Origin: Clavibacter sp. A6099
GTDB lineage: Bacteria; Actinomycetota; Actinomycetes; Actinomycetales; Microbacteriaceae
NCBI RefSeq assembly: GCF_021919125.1
Contig: NZ_CP083439.1
Location: 1,984,001 to 2,048,000 of the forward strand
Reading direction: 5' to 3'
Length of the DNA stretch: 64,000 bases
Numbering within the stretch: the first letter of the stretch is position 1; every line of letters begins with the position of its first letter. The notes beneath the pieces were generated by a model. That model did no database searches and was not told the origin of the DNA. It worked only from the letters and a program-made list of their open reading frames with translations. A program made the position numbers and the translations under genes. This document shows, piece by piece, positions 54,425 to 63,288 of the stretch.

Positions 54425-54479
54425 CGACGGCGACGCGGGACCCCGTGGCTCGTCGGAGCCGGGTCCCGCGCCGCCGTCG
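54425..54479 (-). terminator. Terminator after divIVA
   Basis: A 19-bp stem with one mismatch (CGACGGCGACGCGGGACCC against its partner) plus an inner GGCTC/GAGCC hairpin, 20 nt past the divIVA stop. It closes the division cluster before rluD. Confidence 0.8.
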
Positions 54480-54499
54480 GGCGTGCGGGTGCTGCGGTG

Positions 54500-55147
54500 C
54501 TAGTTGCCGAACGAGGCGGTGGCGGGCGCCTCGCTGGAACCGGCGGAGTCGAGCTCGCGGAGCTGGCCCTCGATGTAGCCCTTGAGCTTCGTGCGGTACT
54601 CGCGCTCGAACGTGCGGAGCTCGTCGATGCGGCCCTCGAGGACCTGGCGCTCCTTCTCCAGGACGGCGGTCTTCGAGCGCTGCTCGGCCTCGGCCTCGGC
54701 GGCGATGCGGGCGGCCGTGGCGTGCGCCTCGGCGACGAGCGCGTCGCGCTTCTCGATGCCCTCGCGGACGTGCTCCTCGTGGAGCTTGCGGGCGAGCTTG
54801 AGGAGGCTGCTCGTGCTGGAGGTCTCGTCGTCCACGTCCGCGGCGGGGGCGGCGGGCGCCTGCGCGACGACCGGGGCCGGCTCGGGCTCCGGGGTGGGCT
54901 CGGGCTCGACGACCACGGGGGCCTGCTCGACGGCGGCGGGAGCCGGGGTCTCGATGACGGAGGTCGCGGCCGGGGCGGCGTCGCCCGAGCCGAGGCGCTG
55001 GCGCAGCTCCTCGTTCTCCTGGTGGAGGCGTCGCAGCTCGACGACCACCTCGTCGAGGAAGTCGTCGACCTCGTCCTGGTCGTATCCCTCGCGGAACTTG
55101 GTCGGCTGGAAACGCTTGTTGACGACGTCTTCAGGAGTGAGAGCCAT
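54500..55147 (-). CDS. divIVA: DivIVA/Wag31 polar growth protein
   Basis: Marks the cell poles and guides polar wall synthesis. It has 215 residues, with the N-terminal membrane-binding DivIVA domain at 1-60 (LTPEDVVNKRFQPTKFREGYDQDEVDDFLDE), a Pro/Glu/Ala-rich linker at about 60-105, and a long coiled coil at about 110-205. ATG 55147 has GAGGTGG upstream. It is the last gene of the dcw-type cluster. Confidence 0.96.
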   Translation of the reverse strand: MALTPEDVVNKRFQPTKFREGYDQDEVDDFLDEVVVELRRLHQENEELRQRLGSGDAAPAATSVIETPAPAAVEQAPVVVEPEPTPEPEPAPVVAQAPAAPAADVDDETSSTSSLLKLARKLHEEHVREGIEKRDALVAEAHATAARIAAEAEAEQRSKTAVLEKERQVLEGRIDELRTFEREYRTKLKGYIEGQLRELDSAGSSEAPATASFGN

Positions 55148-55220
55148 GGCCTGCCACCTCTTTTGTGCGTAGAGCGGGGTCCGCAGCTGCGGACGGGGAT
55201 TCGGGACAACGTGCGACCCA

Positions 55221-55226
55221 ACGCTA
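55221..55226 (-). promoter_or_regulatory. Putative -10 element of divIVA
   Basis: TAGCGT on the minus strand, about 74 nt before the divIVA start, would give divIVA its own promoter. There is no clear -35. Confidence 0.35.
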
Positions 55227-55285
55227 TCAGCGGAACGCGTCGCTCCGGGGACGGGAGCGCGGAACGGCGGACGGAGCGCCGGGCG

Positions 55286-55591
55286 TCAGCCCGTGAAGCC
55301 GCGGACGACGTTGAGCAGGATGATCGCCACGAGCATCGTGATCATCCAGCCGAAGTCGAGCGCGACCGGGCCGAGGCGCAGCGGCGGGATCAGGCGCCGG
55401 ACGAAGCCGATGGGCGGATCCGTGACCGTGTACGAGGCCTCCGCGACGATGAGCATCGCGCCGCGCGGACGCCACTGCCGCGAGAGCGACTGGACCAGGT
55501 CGAGGACGAACCGGCCCCACATGCAGATGATGAACGCCAGGAGGGCGAACCACAGGACGGTGGCGACGATGTTGACGATGATCACGGACAC
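55286..55591 (-). CDS. YggT family membrane protein
   Basis: A 101-residue protein with two YggT-type hydrophobic regions (about 5-30 and 75-95) and the conserved SYTVTDPPIGFVRRLIPPLRLG between them. It lies beside sepF and divIVA in gram-positive bacteria and is thought to aid division or envelope assembly, with no defined activity. GTG 55591 is the longest start. CATACT (55598-55593) ends 7 nt before a second in-frame GTG at 55585, so a leaderless start two codons later is also likely. Confidence 0.93.
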   Translation of the reverse strand: MSVIIVNIVATVLWFALLAFIICMWGRFVLDLVQSLSRQWRPRGAMLIVAEASYTVTDPPIGFVRRLIPPLRLGPVALDFGWMITMLVAIILLNVVRGFTG

Positions 55592-55651
55592 AAGTATGGC
55601 GGGCGCCGATGGGAGGTCCCGTCGGCGCCCGCCATGGCGGTGCTGGGTGGA

Positions 55652-56146
55652 TCAGCGTCCGAAAAAGGAGGCCTCGACCTCGGCCTCGGTGGCCGACTGC
55701 TCGCCGGACACGGCGACGTGCGACGGCGACAGGAGGAACACCTTGGCCGTGACGCGCTCGATCTTGCCGTAGAGGCCGATGGACAGGCCGCTGGCGAAGT
55801 CGATGAGGCGGCGGGCGTCGTCGTCCGTCATCTGCGAGAGGTTGATGATGACCGGCACGCCCTCGCGGAAGTTCTCGGCGATGACCTGGGCGTCCTTGTA
55901 GGCCTTGGGGTGGACGGTGAGGATCTCGTTCATTTCAGCCGGCGCCGCATTCCTTGTGGTGGTCGAGGGCTTGTGCAGGGGGGTCACGGGTGCGCGCTTC
56001 GCCTGCTGCTGGGGAGCGGGGGCGGGCGTCGGGACGGCCTGCACGGGCGACTGCTGCTGCTGCGCGGGCTGCTGGCCCTGCTGGTAGTCGAGCTCCTCGT
56101 CGGCGAGTCCCAGGTACACCATGGTCTTGCGAAGTGGGTTGGCCAT
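55652..56146 (-). CDS. sepF: Cell division protein SepF
   Basis: The membrane anchor for FtsZ in actinobacteria, which lack FtsA. It has 164 residues: an N-terminal amphipathic helix ([18 protein letters not shown]), a Gln/Pro-rich linker at about 20-70, and a C-terminal SepF fold ([45 protein letters not shown]). ATG 56146 is 4 nt after GAGG; ATG 56149 abuts it. A TAATGT box overlapping the yggS stop (56197-56192) may be an internal promoter. Confidence 0.95.
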   Translation of the reverse strand: MANPLRKTMVYLGLADEELDYQQGQQPAQQQQSPVQAVPTPAPAPQQQAKRAPVTPLHKPSTTTRNAAPAEMNEILTVHPKAYKDAQVIAENFREGVPVIINLSQMTDDDARRLIDFASGLSIGLYGKIERVTAKVFLLSPSHVAVSGEQSATEAEVEASFFGR

Positions 56147-56194
56147 CATTCCTCTTTCCGTTTCGGCCTGACGAACCGGACCGCACTCCCGACA

Positions 56195-56926
56195 TTAAGG
56201 GCCGTCGGGTCGCTTTCCCGTGATTGCCGACCCGATCCGAAGGTGTGTCGCGCCCTCGAGGAGCGCCTCGCGCAGGTCGCCGGACATGCCCGCGGAGATC
56301 GCGTCCGCCTCGGGCAGGATGCGGCGCACGTCGTCCGAGATCCCGCGGAGGCGGGCGAACGCGCGGCGGGGCTCCCCGTCGTCGGGCGCGACCGCCATGA
56401 CGCCGAGGACGCGGATGCCGGGGGCGGCCGCCGCGTGCTCCGCGAGCGCCTCGGCCTCGGCGGGCCGGACGCCGCCGCGTCCGTCGTCATCGGTGAGGTT
56501 GACCTGCAGGAAGACGCGCGTCTCCTGCTCGTCGGACGCGAGCGCGTCGACGAGGGACGGGCGGTCGACCGAGTGGATCACGGAGGCGTAGCGCCTCACC
56601 TGCCTGGCCTTCTTGCCCTGCAGCTGGCCGACGAAGTGCCACGCGACGCCCGTGCCATCGAGCTCGGCGGCCTTGCCCTGCGCCTCCTGGTGCCTGCTCT
56701 CGCCGAGGTCGCGGACGCCGAGGCCGACGAGGCCGCGCAGGAGCGACACGGGCTGGAACTTGGTGACGACGATCGTCGTCACCTCGTCGGGACGGCGGCC
56801 GGCCGCGCGGATCCCGTCGGCGACGTCCGCCTGCACGGACGCCCACCGCTCGGCGAGGCCGGGGTGGGCCTCGCCGGGGTGGGCGTCCGACGCGTGCGCG
56901 CCGCCTGTCTGTTGAGCGTCGGTCAC
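56195..56926 (-). CDS. YggS family pyridoxal phosphate homeostasis protein
   Basis: A PLP-binding protein of 243 residues. K56 (IVVTKFQP) is the PLP lysine; [29 protein letters not shown] and the C-terminal [10 protein letters not shown] and RIGSAITG are family signatures. It balances PLP and amino-acid pools in other bacteria. GTG 56926 overlaps the ftsZ stop as GTGA. The yfiH/pgeF gene usually found between ftsZ and yggS is missing. Confidence 0.95.
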   Translation of the reverse strand: MTDAQQTGGAHASDAHPGEAHPGLAERWASVQADVADGIRAAGRRPDEVTTIVVTKFQPVSLLRGLVGLGVRDLGESRHQEAQGKAAELDGTGVAWHFVGQLQGKKARQVRRYASVIHSVDRPSLVDALASDEQETRVFLQVNLTDDDGRGGVRPAEAEALAEHAAAAPGIRVLGVMAVAPDDGEPRRAFARLRGISDDVRRILPEADAISAGMSGDLREALLEGATHLRIGSAITGKRPDGP

Positions 56927-58062
56927 TTCAGGAAGTCGGGGATGTCCAGGTCGTCGCCGTCGTCCTCGAACGTCGGGTCGCTCGCGGGGACGGACGCGAC
57001 GGGCGCCTCGGCCTGCGGGCGAGCCGGCGCGGACTCGACGGCCTCGGGAGCCGCGACCGCTCCCCCGCCCGCGGCGACGAAGCCGCTGCGGCGGTTCTCG
57101 ACCTTGGACGCCGGCTCGCCGCCGTCGAAGCCCGCGGCGATGACGGTGACGCGCACCTCGTCGCCGAGCGTGTCGTCGATGACCGCGCCGAAGATGATGT
57201 TCGCCTCGGGGTGCACGGCCTCCTGCACGAGCTTGGCCGCGTCGTTGATCTCGAAGATGCCGAGGTTGGATCCGCCCTGGATCGAGAGGAGCACGCCGTG
57301 GGCGCCCTCGATGCTCGCCTCGAGCAGGGGCGACGCGACCGCGAGCTCGGCGGCCTTGATGGACCGGTCGGCGCCGCGGGACGAGCCGATGCCCATGAGC
57401 GCGGATCCGGCACCCTGCATGACCGACTTGACGTCGGCGAAGTCGAGGTTGATGAGGCCGGGGGTCGTGATGAGGTCGGTGATGCCCTGGACGCCCGCGA
57501 GGAGCACCTGGTCGGCGGTCGCGAACGCCTCGAGCATGCTGATGCCGCGGTCGCTGATCTCCAGGAGGCGGTCGTTCGGGACGACGATGAGCGTGTCGAC
57601 CTCGTTCTTCAGCGTCGCGACGCCGAGCTCGGCCTGGGCCGAGCGGCGCTTGCCCTCGAAGCCGAAGGGCTTCGTGACGACGCCGATGGTGAGCGCGCCG
57701 ATCGACTTGGCGATGCGCGCAACGACGGGTGCGCCGCCGGTGCCGGTGCCGCCGCCCTCGCCCGCGGTGACGAAGACCATGTCGGCGCCCGCGAGGGCCT
57801 CCTCGATCTCCTCAGCGTGGTCCTCGGCGGCGCGACGGCCGACCTCGGGGTCCGCGCCGGCGCCGAGGCCCCGCGTGATCTCGCGGCCGACGTCGAGCTT
57901 GACGTCCGCGTCGCTCATGAGCAGCGCCTGCGCGTCGGTGTTGATCGCGATGAACTCCACGCCCCGCAGACCGAGCTCGATCATGCGGTTCACGGCGTTG
58001 ACGCCGCCACCGCCGATGCCGACGACCTTGATGACGGCGAGGTAGTTCTGGTTGTTCGACAC
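56923..58062 (-). CDS. ftsZ: Cell division protein FtsZ
   Basis: The tubulin-like GTPase that forms the division ring. It has 379 residues, with GTP-binding GGGTGTG at 103-109, T7-loop residues N205, D207 and D210 (NLDFADV), a variable linker at about 315-365, and the C-terminal peptide DLDIPDFLK that binds SepF. GTG 58062 has GGAGG 7 nt upstream. The leader at 58063-58199 carries its own promoter elements and a palindrome. Confidence 0.98.
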   Translation of the reverse strand: MSNNQNYLAVIKVVGIGGGGVNAVNRMIELGLRGVEFIAINTDAQALLMSDADVKLDVGREITRGLGAGADPEVGRRAAEDHAEEIEEALAGADMVFVTAGEGGGTGTGGAPVVARIAKSIGALTIGVVTKPFGFEGKRRSAQAELGVATLKNEVDTLIVVPNDRLLEISDRGISMLEAFATADQVLLAGVQGITDLITTPGLINLDFADVKSVMQGAGSALMGIGSSRGADRSIKAAELAVASPLLEASIEGAHGVLLSIQGGSNLGIFEINDAAKLVQEAVHPEANIIFGAVIDDTLGDEVRVTVIAAGFDGGEPASKVENRRSGFVAAGGGAVAAPEAVESAPARPQAEAPVASVPASDPTFEDDGDDLDIPDFLK

Positions 58063-58087
58063 GACGGGCCTCCGCTAGAACCTTCGA

Positions 58088-58110
58088 CCTCCGGTGGAGG
58101 CTTAGAGTTT
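58088..58110 (-). promoter_or_regulatory. ftsZ leader: -10 candidate and CCTCCACCGGAGG palindrome
   Basis: On the minus strand TAAACT (58110-58105) is a likely -10, followed 4 nt later by the palindrome CCTCC-ACC-GGAGG (58100-58088) at the expected start point. Its CCTCC arm can also pair with the ftsZ Shine-Dalgarno GGAGG (58073-58069), so an RNA switch is conceivable. Confidence 0.4.
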
Positions 58111-58199
58111 ACTCAGTATGCATTTCCTGATCCCGACGTTAGGGGGCTCGGGGTCGGCGCGACGACTCCCGTGCCGCGTGTCGCGAAGGCGGGGCGGGA

Positions 58200-59429
58200 T
58201 CAGGGGCCGGCGACCGGCGCGTCGGGTGCCGACACGTCGTAGGACCCGACGTCCCCGCGTGCCTTGACCAGCGCCTGCAGCACCTGCGCCTTGTCGACCG
58301 AGCGCTCGCCGCTCCCCCACAGCACCTTCTTGCCGCTGCGGAGGGTGAGCATCACGTCGTCGGTCGTGTTGGCCTGGATGCTGTCGACCTGCGGCAGGAA
58401 GTCGGCGGGCAGCGCGACGAGGACCGCGGCGGCGGCCTGGAAGCGCGGCGACGAGAAGTCGGCGCTCGGCAGGTCGATGAGGGGGTAGCCGTCGGGGCGT
58501 GCCGTCGCGCGCTCGATCGTGATGCCCGCGGGATCCACCAGGTCGAAGCCGGCGCCCGACTGGATCACGGCCACGGGCGTGCGCTCGACGATGCGGATCA
58601 CGAGCGTCGACGGCGGACGGCTCTCGGTGCTGTAGCTGCGGATGAGCGGGAAGGCGCGGAGCTCGTCCCCGACGCGGTCGAGGTCGACGAGCGGGAGCGG
58701 CGTGCCGACCTGGTCGGAGAGGGCCGCCTGGATGCTCGACGGGGACACGCGGTCCGCGCCCTCCACCTCGACGGTGCGGAGGGCGAGGAGCGGCGAGTAC
58801 ACGGCGATGCCGACGACGATCGCGAGGGTGAGGACGGCGCCGAGCGCGCCGAGGAGTCCGGCGCGCCGGCGGCGGGCGCGCTGGGTGAAGCGGCGCACCT
58901 CCTGGCGTTCGTAGCGCTGCCGCTCGCGTCGGGCGCGGCGCAGCTGGCGGCGCGCCTCGGCGTCTCCGGTGGCCGCGCTCGCGGGGCGGGCCGGGCGGTG
59001 GGCCCGTGGGGTGGGCTCCCCGTCCGCGTCCGAGTGGGTGCGCCGACGGAGCGGACGCGCGGAAGCCGCGGTCTCCGCCGCTCCGCGTGCCCGAGCGCCC
59101 AGCCTGCCGGCGAGGCCGCCCGTGCGCGGCGTCGTCGGCTCGCGGCCCGTGCGCGGCGCGGGCGGCGCCTCGACCGGCGCCTGCGCGAGGTGCGGGAGGA
59201 CGATGGGCTCGGTGTCGGGCTCGTCGTCGTCGCGCCACGCCGCGCGGGGGCGCGGGGTCACGGGCGGCGTCGGCGCAGCCGGTGCTGGCGCGGCCGGCGT
59301 CGGCGTCACGGGCGCGGCGGGACGGGATCCGCGGCCGCGACGGCTGGGCGCGTCCGCGCCCTCGGCGGGCGCGGCGGGCGCGGGCGGCCTCGGGACCCGG
59401 GGCCGGTCGAAGCCCTCGGGCCGCTTCAC
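58200..59429 (-). CDS. ftsQ: Cell division protein FtsQ/DivIB
   Basis: A bitopic divisome protein. It has 409 residues, long for the family: residues 1 to about 185 are a cytoplasmic low-complexity Pro/Ala/Arg region, one membrane helix follows at about 190-212 ([21 protein letters not shown]), then the POTRA domain ([21 protein letters not shown]) and the FtsQ beta domain ending near [18 protein letters not shown] 59429 overlaps the murC stop as GTGA. Confidence 0.93.
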   Translation of the reverse strand: MKRPEGFDRPRVPRPPAPAAPAEGADAPSRRGRGSRPAAPVTPTPAAPAPAAPTPPVTPRPRAAWRDDDEPDTEPIVLPHLAQAPVEAPPAPRTGREPTTPRTGGLAGRLGARARGAAETAASARPLRRRTHSDADGEPTPRAHRPARPASAATGDAEARRQLRRARRERQRYERQEVRRFTQRARRRRAGLLGALGAVLTLAIVVGIAVYSPLLALRTVEVEGADRVSPSSIQAALSDQVGTPLPLVDLDRVGDELRAFPLIRSYSTESRPPSTLVIRIVERTPVAVIQSGAGFDLVDPAGITIERATARPDGYPLIDLPSADFSSPRFQAAAAVLVALPADFLPQVDSIQANTTDDVMLTLRSGKKVLWGSGERSVDKAQVLQALVKARGDVGSYDVSAPDAPVAGP

Positions 59430-60856
59430 TCGCGCGGCCGGGACGACGCGGCGGGCTGGGAGGATCCGTCGGGACGCTCGAGCGCATCGATCACCTGCGG
59501 GATGATCCGGTACACGTCGCCGCAGCTCAGGGTCACGATGAAGTCGCCGTCGCGGGCGATCTCCGCCGCGCGGTCGGCCGCCTCCTGCCAGTCGGGCAGG
59601 TAGTCGACGTGGCCCGCGTCCTGGAAGCGCTGGGAGACGAGGGCGCCGGTGACCCCGGGGATCGGGTCCTCGCGGGCGCCGAACACGTCGAGCACGATGG
59701 TGTGGTCGGCCAGCTCCTCGTAGACGCGCGCGAAGTCGCCGGCCATCATCTGCGTGCGGCTGTAGAGGTGCGGCTGGTGGACGGCGATGATCCGGCCCTC
59801 CCCCACGACCGTGCGCGCGGCCTCGAGCGCGGCGCGGACCTCGGTGGGGTGGTGCGCGTAGTCGTCGTAGACGCTCACGCCGCGGACCTCCGCGTGCAGC
59901 TCGAAGCGGCGGCCGGTGCCGGAGAAGCCGGCGAGGCCCGCGATCGCGTCGTCGGGATCCACGCCGAGGCCGACGAGCACGGCGTAGGCGCCGGCCGCGT
60001 TGATCGCGTTGTGGCGGCCGGGGACGCGGAGCGCGGCGCGGCGCGCGACGCCGTCGTGGGTGAGCGTGAAGGCGACGGAGCCGTCGGTGACGATGTCGGT
60101 GATCCGGACGTCGGCCGAGGGGTCCTCGCCGAAGGTGACGACGCGTCCCTCGATGCGGGCGGTGACGCGCCGGGCGCCCGGGTCGTCGCTCGAGATCACG
60201 ACGAGCTCCGACGCCGCGCTCGCGAAGCGCACGAAGGCGTCGTCGAAGGCCTCGTGCGAGCCGTAGTGGTCGAGGTGGTCGGCGTCGACGTTGGTGATGA
60301 GCGCGACGGACGTGTCGTAGAGGAGGAACGAGCCGTCGGACTCGTCGGCCTCGACGACGAACAGCTCCTCGGATCCGGGGGCGCTCGAGACGCCGAGCCC
60401 GCCGATCACGCCGCCGTTGACGAACGACGGGTCGCGGCCGGCCTCGAGGAGCGCGGTGACGATCATGCCCGTCGACGTGGTCTTGCCGTGGGCGCCGGCG
60501 ACCGCGACGAGGCGCTGGCCGCTGATGAGCCAGGCGAGCGCCTGCGAGCGGTGCAGGATCGGCAGGCCCCGCTCCTTCGCGAGCACGTACTCGGGGTTGT
60601 CCTGCCAGAGCGCGCCCGTGACGACGAGCGCGTCGGCGTCGCCCACGTGCGCGGCGTCGTGGCCGACGTGGATCTCGGCGCCGAGCTCCCGGAGCGCCTG
60701 GACGGCGTCGGAGTCGCGGGAGTCTGATCCGGTGACCCGGTGCCCTGCCGCGAGGAACAGGCGCGCGATGCCGCTCATGCCGGACCCGCCGATGCCCACG
60801 AAGTGGACGCGCCCGAGGTCGGTCGGGATGTCCATGGTCAGGTCGGGTGCGATCAC
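59426..60856 (-). CDS. murC: UDP-N-acetylmuramate--L-alanine ligase
   Basis: Adds L-alanine to UDP-MurNAc. It has 476 residues: a Rossmann start [15 protein letters not shown], the ATP loop GAHGKTT at 121-127, [21 protein letters not shown], and [12 protein letters not shown] 60856 has GAGGAG 8 nt upstream; an in-frame ATG at 60835 (MDIPTDL) is a possible shorter start. Its stop is coupled to ftsQ. Confidence 0.97.
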   Translation of the reverse strand: MIAPDLTMDIPTDLGRVHFVGIGGSGMSGIARLFLAAGHRVTGSDSRDSDAVQALRELGAEIHVGHDAAHVGDADALVVTGALWQDNPEYVLAKERGLPILHRSQALAWLISGQRLVAVAGAHGKTTSTGMIVTALLEAGRDPSFVNGGVIGGLGVSSAPGSEELFVVEADESDGSFLLYDTSVALITNVDADHLDHYGSHEAFDDAFVRFASAASELVVISSDDPGARRVTARIEGRVVTFGEDPSADVRITDIVTDGSVAFTLTHDGVARRAALRVPGRHNAINAAGAYAVLVGLGVDPDDAIAGLAGFSGTGRRFELHAEVRGVSVYDDYAHHPTEVRAALEAARTVVGEGRIIAVHQPHLYSRTQMMAGDFARVYEELADHTIVLDVFGAREDPIPGVTGALVSQRFQDAGHVDYLPDWQEAADRAAEIARDGDFIVTLSCGDVYRIIPQVIDALERPDGSSQPAASSRPRE

Positions 60857-60898
60857 GTGCGGTCTCCTCGGGAGGGTGGGAAGCGGGGTGGGCGGCGG

Positions 60899-62002
60899 TC
60901 AGCGCCGCGCGGCGGGCCGTGACGGGCGGGCGGCGACGGCGTCGAGGACGAGATCGGCCATGCGGGCCGCGCCGTCGCGCGTGCCGACGGAGGTCGCGGC
61001 CCGGGACATGCGCGCGAGCGCCGCCGGGTCGGACAGGAGCGGGAGGACGTGCGCGAGCACCCAGTCGGGCGTGAAGTCGGCGTCGGCGACGACGATCCCG
61101 CCGCCGGCCGCGACGACGCCGCGGACGTTGACGGCCTGCTCGCCGTTGCCCACCGGGTAGGGCACGTAGACCGCCGGCACGCCCACGCAGGTGAGCTCGG
61201 AGAGGGCACCGGCACCGGCGCGGGAGACCACGAGGTCGGCCGCGGCGATCGCGAGCTCCATCCGGTCGGAGTAGCCGACCACGTGGTAGCGCTCGACGCC
61301 CGGGTCGGTGAACTCCTGCGCGCCGCCGACGATGTGCAGGATCTGCGCGCCCGTCGCCGTGATGCGCTCGGCCACCTGCACCACCGTGCGGTTGAGGCTG
61401 CGCGCGCCCGTGGATCCGCCCGTGACGAGGAGCGTCGGCCGGTCGGCGTCGAGTCCGAGCTCGGCGCGCGCGGCGTCGCGGGCTGCCTCGCGGTCGAGGG
61501 TCGCGATCTCGCGGCGGAGCGGCATGCCGACCACCCGGGCGCGCGGGCCGAGCGCGGTGCCGGGGAACGTGATCCCGACCGCCGCGGCGACGCGCGCGCC
61601 GAGCCGGTTGGCGAGTCCCGGCGAGGCGTTGGCCTCGTGCACGACGACGGGGACGCCCGAGCGTCGGGCGGCGACGTAGGCGGGCGCGGCCGCGTATCCG
61701 CCGAAGCCCACGACCACGTCGACGCCGCGCTCGGCGATCATGCGGCGGATCTGGCCCACGGCCCGCGCGAACGCCGGCGCGAAGCGCACGGCGGCCCGGT
61801 CCGGGCGGCGCGGGAACGGCAGGCGCGCGATGGTCAGCAGCTCGTAGCCGCGGGCCGGGACGAGTCGGGACTCGAGGCCCTCGCGCGTGCCGAGGACGAG
61901 GATCGTCGAATCCGGCTCGCGCGCACGGAGCTCGTCGGCCACGGCGAGCAGGGGGTTGACGTGCCCCGCGGTGCCGCCGCCGGCGAGCAGGTACACGGTC
62001 AC
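60899..62002 (-). CDS. murG: Lipid II synthase MurG (GlcNAc transferase)
   Basis: Transfers GlcNAc to lipid I on the inner membrane face. It has 367 residues of GT-B fold, with LLAGGGTAGHVNPLLA at the N-terminus, VVGFGGYAAAPAY, HEANASPGLANRL, GGSTGARSLN and SRAGAGALSEL in the UDP-GlcNAc site. GTG 62002 overlaps the ftsW stop as GTGA. Confidence 0.97.
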   Translation of the reverse strand: MTVYLLAGGGTAGHVNPLLAVADELRAREPDSTILVLGTREGLESRLVPARGYELLTIARLPFPRRPDRAAVRFAPAFARAVGQIRRMIAERGVDVVVGFGGYAAAPAYVAARRSGVPVVVHEANASPGLANRLGARVAAAVGITFPGTALGPRARVVGMPLRREIATLDREAARDAARAELGLDADRPTLLVTGGSTGARSLNRTVVQVAERITATGAQILHIVGGAQEFTDPGVERYHVVGYSDRMELAIAAADLVVSRAGAGALSELTCVGVPAVYVPYPVGNGEQAVNVRGVVAAGGGIVVADADFTPDWVLAHVLPLLSDPAALARMSRAATSVGTRDGAARMADLVLDAVAARPSRPAARR

Positions 62003-63288
62003 GAGCGCATCCCGACGACGGCGGGCACGACGTCCGGCGACTCCTCGTTCGTGGGCCTGCGGGCGAATCCCAGCACGATGCCCATCGCGACGAGCGTCGT
62101 CACGAGGGAGGACCCTCCGGACGACACGAAGGGCAACGGCACCCCGAGCACCGGGAGCAGGTTGAGCACCACGGCGATGTTCACGAAGGCCTGCACGATG
62201 ATCCAGGTCATGACGGCACCCGTCGCGACGCGCGCGAAGGTGTCGGTGTTGGCCCGGATCACGCGGATGAAGCCGATGGCCAGCACCACGAACAGGAGGA
62301 TGACGACGATCGCGCCGATGAGGCCGAGCTCCTCGCCGATGATCGCGAAGATGTAGTCGTTGTCCGCCTCGGGTAGCCACATCCACTTGGCCTTCGAGTT
62401 GCCGAGGCCCACGCCGAAGATGCCACCGGCGGCCAGCGCGTACAGACCGTGCGTGGACTGCCAGCAGCCGCCCGCGTAGTCGCACTGGCCGGTGATGAAC
62501 TCGGTGACGCGGCGCATGCGGCTGTCGCTGATCACGGTCATGAGCACGGCCAGCACGGAGCCGATCGTGAGCATGAGCGTGAGCTTGCCGATCGGGATGC
62601 CCGCGAAGAAGAGGGCGCCGAGGATGATGCTGGCCATGATGATCACGGTGCCGAGGTCCCCGCCGAGCGCGACGAGGCCGACGGCGCCGCCCGCGACGGG
62701 CAGCACCGGGATGAGGATGTGCGGCCACGTGCGCAGCAGGTGGCGCTTCCTCGCGAGGATGAAGGCCAGCCAGATCACGAGGCCCACCTTGATGAGCTCG
62801 GCGGGCTGGAACGTCGTGCCGGCGATGCGGATCCAGCCGATGTTCTCGCCGACCTTCACGCCCATCGGGCCGAACACCAGCAGCTGCACGGCGCTGGCCG
62901 CGATCAGCAGGACCCACGCCCACCGCTTCCAGAACATGGGCGGCACGAGCGAGACGAGGAGCATGAGCGGCACGCCGATGAGCGCGAACATGCCCTGCTT
63001 GAGGAAGATGCCGAAGAAGCCGCCGCCGGCGACGAACGAGTCGATGCTCGACGACGACAGCACCATCACCAGGCCGAAGACGACCAGGAAGAGCGTCGTG
63101 CCGAGCAGCAGGAAGTAGGAGCCGCTCTCCGCGTGGAAGGCGCGGCCGAGCTGGATGCGGGCGGCGAGGCCGCGGCGCTGCGTCCCCTCCTGCGCGTCGT
63201 CGACGGGCGGCTGCGGGGTGCGCGGACCGCGGGGTCCCGGCGCGTCAGCCGCGCGAGGGGTCCGCGTCGTTCTCGGGGGCAGTGTCAT
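61999..63288 (-). CDS. ftsW: Lipid II polymerase FtsW (SEDS family)
   Basis: A septal glycan polymerase. It has 429 residues with ten membrane helices after a Pro-rich cytoplasmic N-terminus of about 50 residues. It carries SEDS signatures TTFQPAELIKVG, GGDLGTVIIM, WLPEADNDYIFAIIGEELG and the C-terminal LPVLGVPLPFVSSGGSS. ATG 63288 is chosen for GGGAGG 8 nt upstream; GTG 63297 abuts that site. It overlaps the end of murD by 44 nt. Confidence 0.97.
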   Translation of the reverse strand: MTLPPRTTRTPRAADAPGPRGPRTPQPPVDDAQEGTQRRGLAARIQLGRAFHAESGSYFLLLGTTLFLVVFGLVMVLSSSSIDSFVAGGGFFGIFLKQGMFALIGVPLMLLVSLVPPMFWKRWAWVLLIAASAVQLLVFGPMGVKVGENIGWIRIAGTTFQPAELIKVGLVIWLAFILARKRHLLRTWPHILIPVLPVAGGAVGLVALGGDLGTVIIMASIILGALFFAGIPIGKLTLMLTIGSVLAVLMTVISDSRMRRVTEFITGQCDYAGGCWQSTHGLYALAAGGIFGVGLGNSKAKWMWLPEADNDYIFAIIGEELGLIGAIVVILLFVVLAIGFIRVIRANTDTFARVATGAVMTWIIVQAFVNIAVVLNLLPVLGVPLPFVSSGGSSLVTTLVAMGIVLGFARRPTNEESPDVVPAVVGMRS

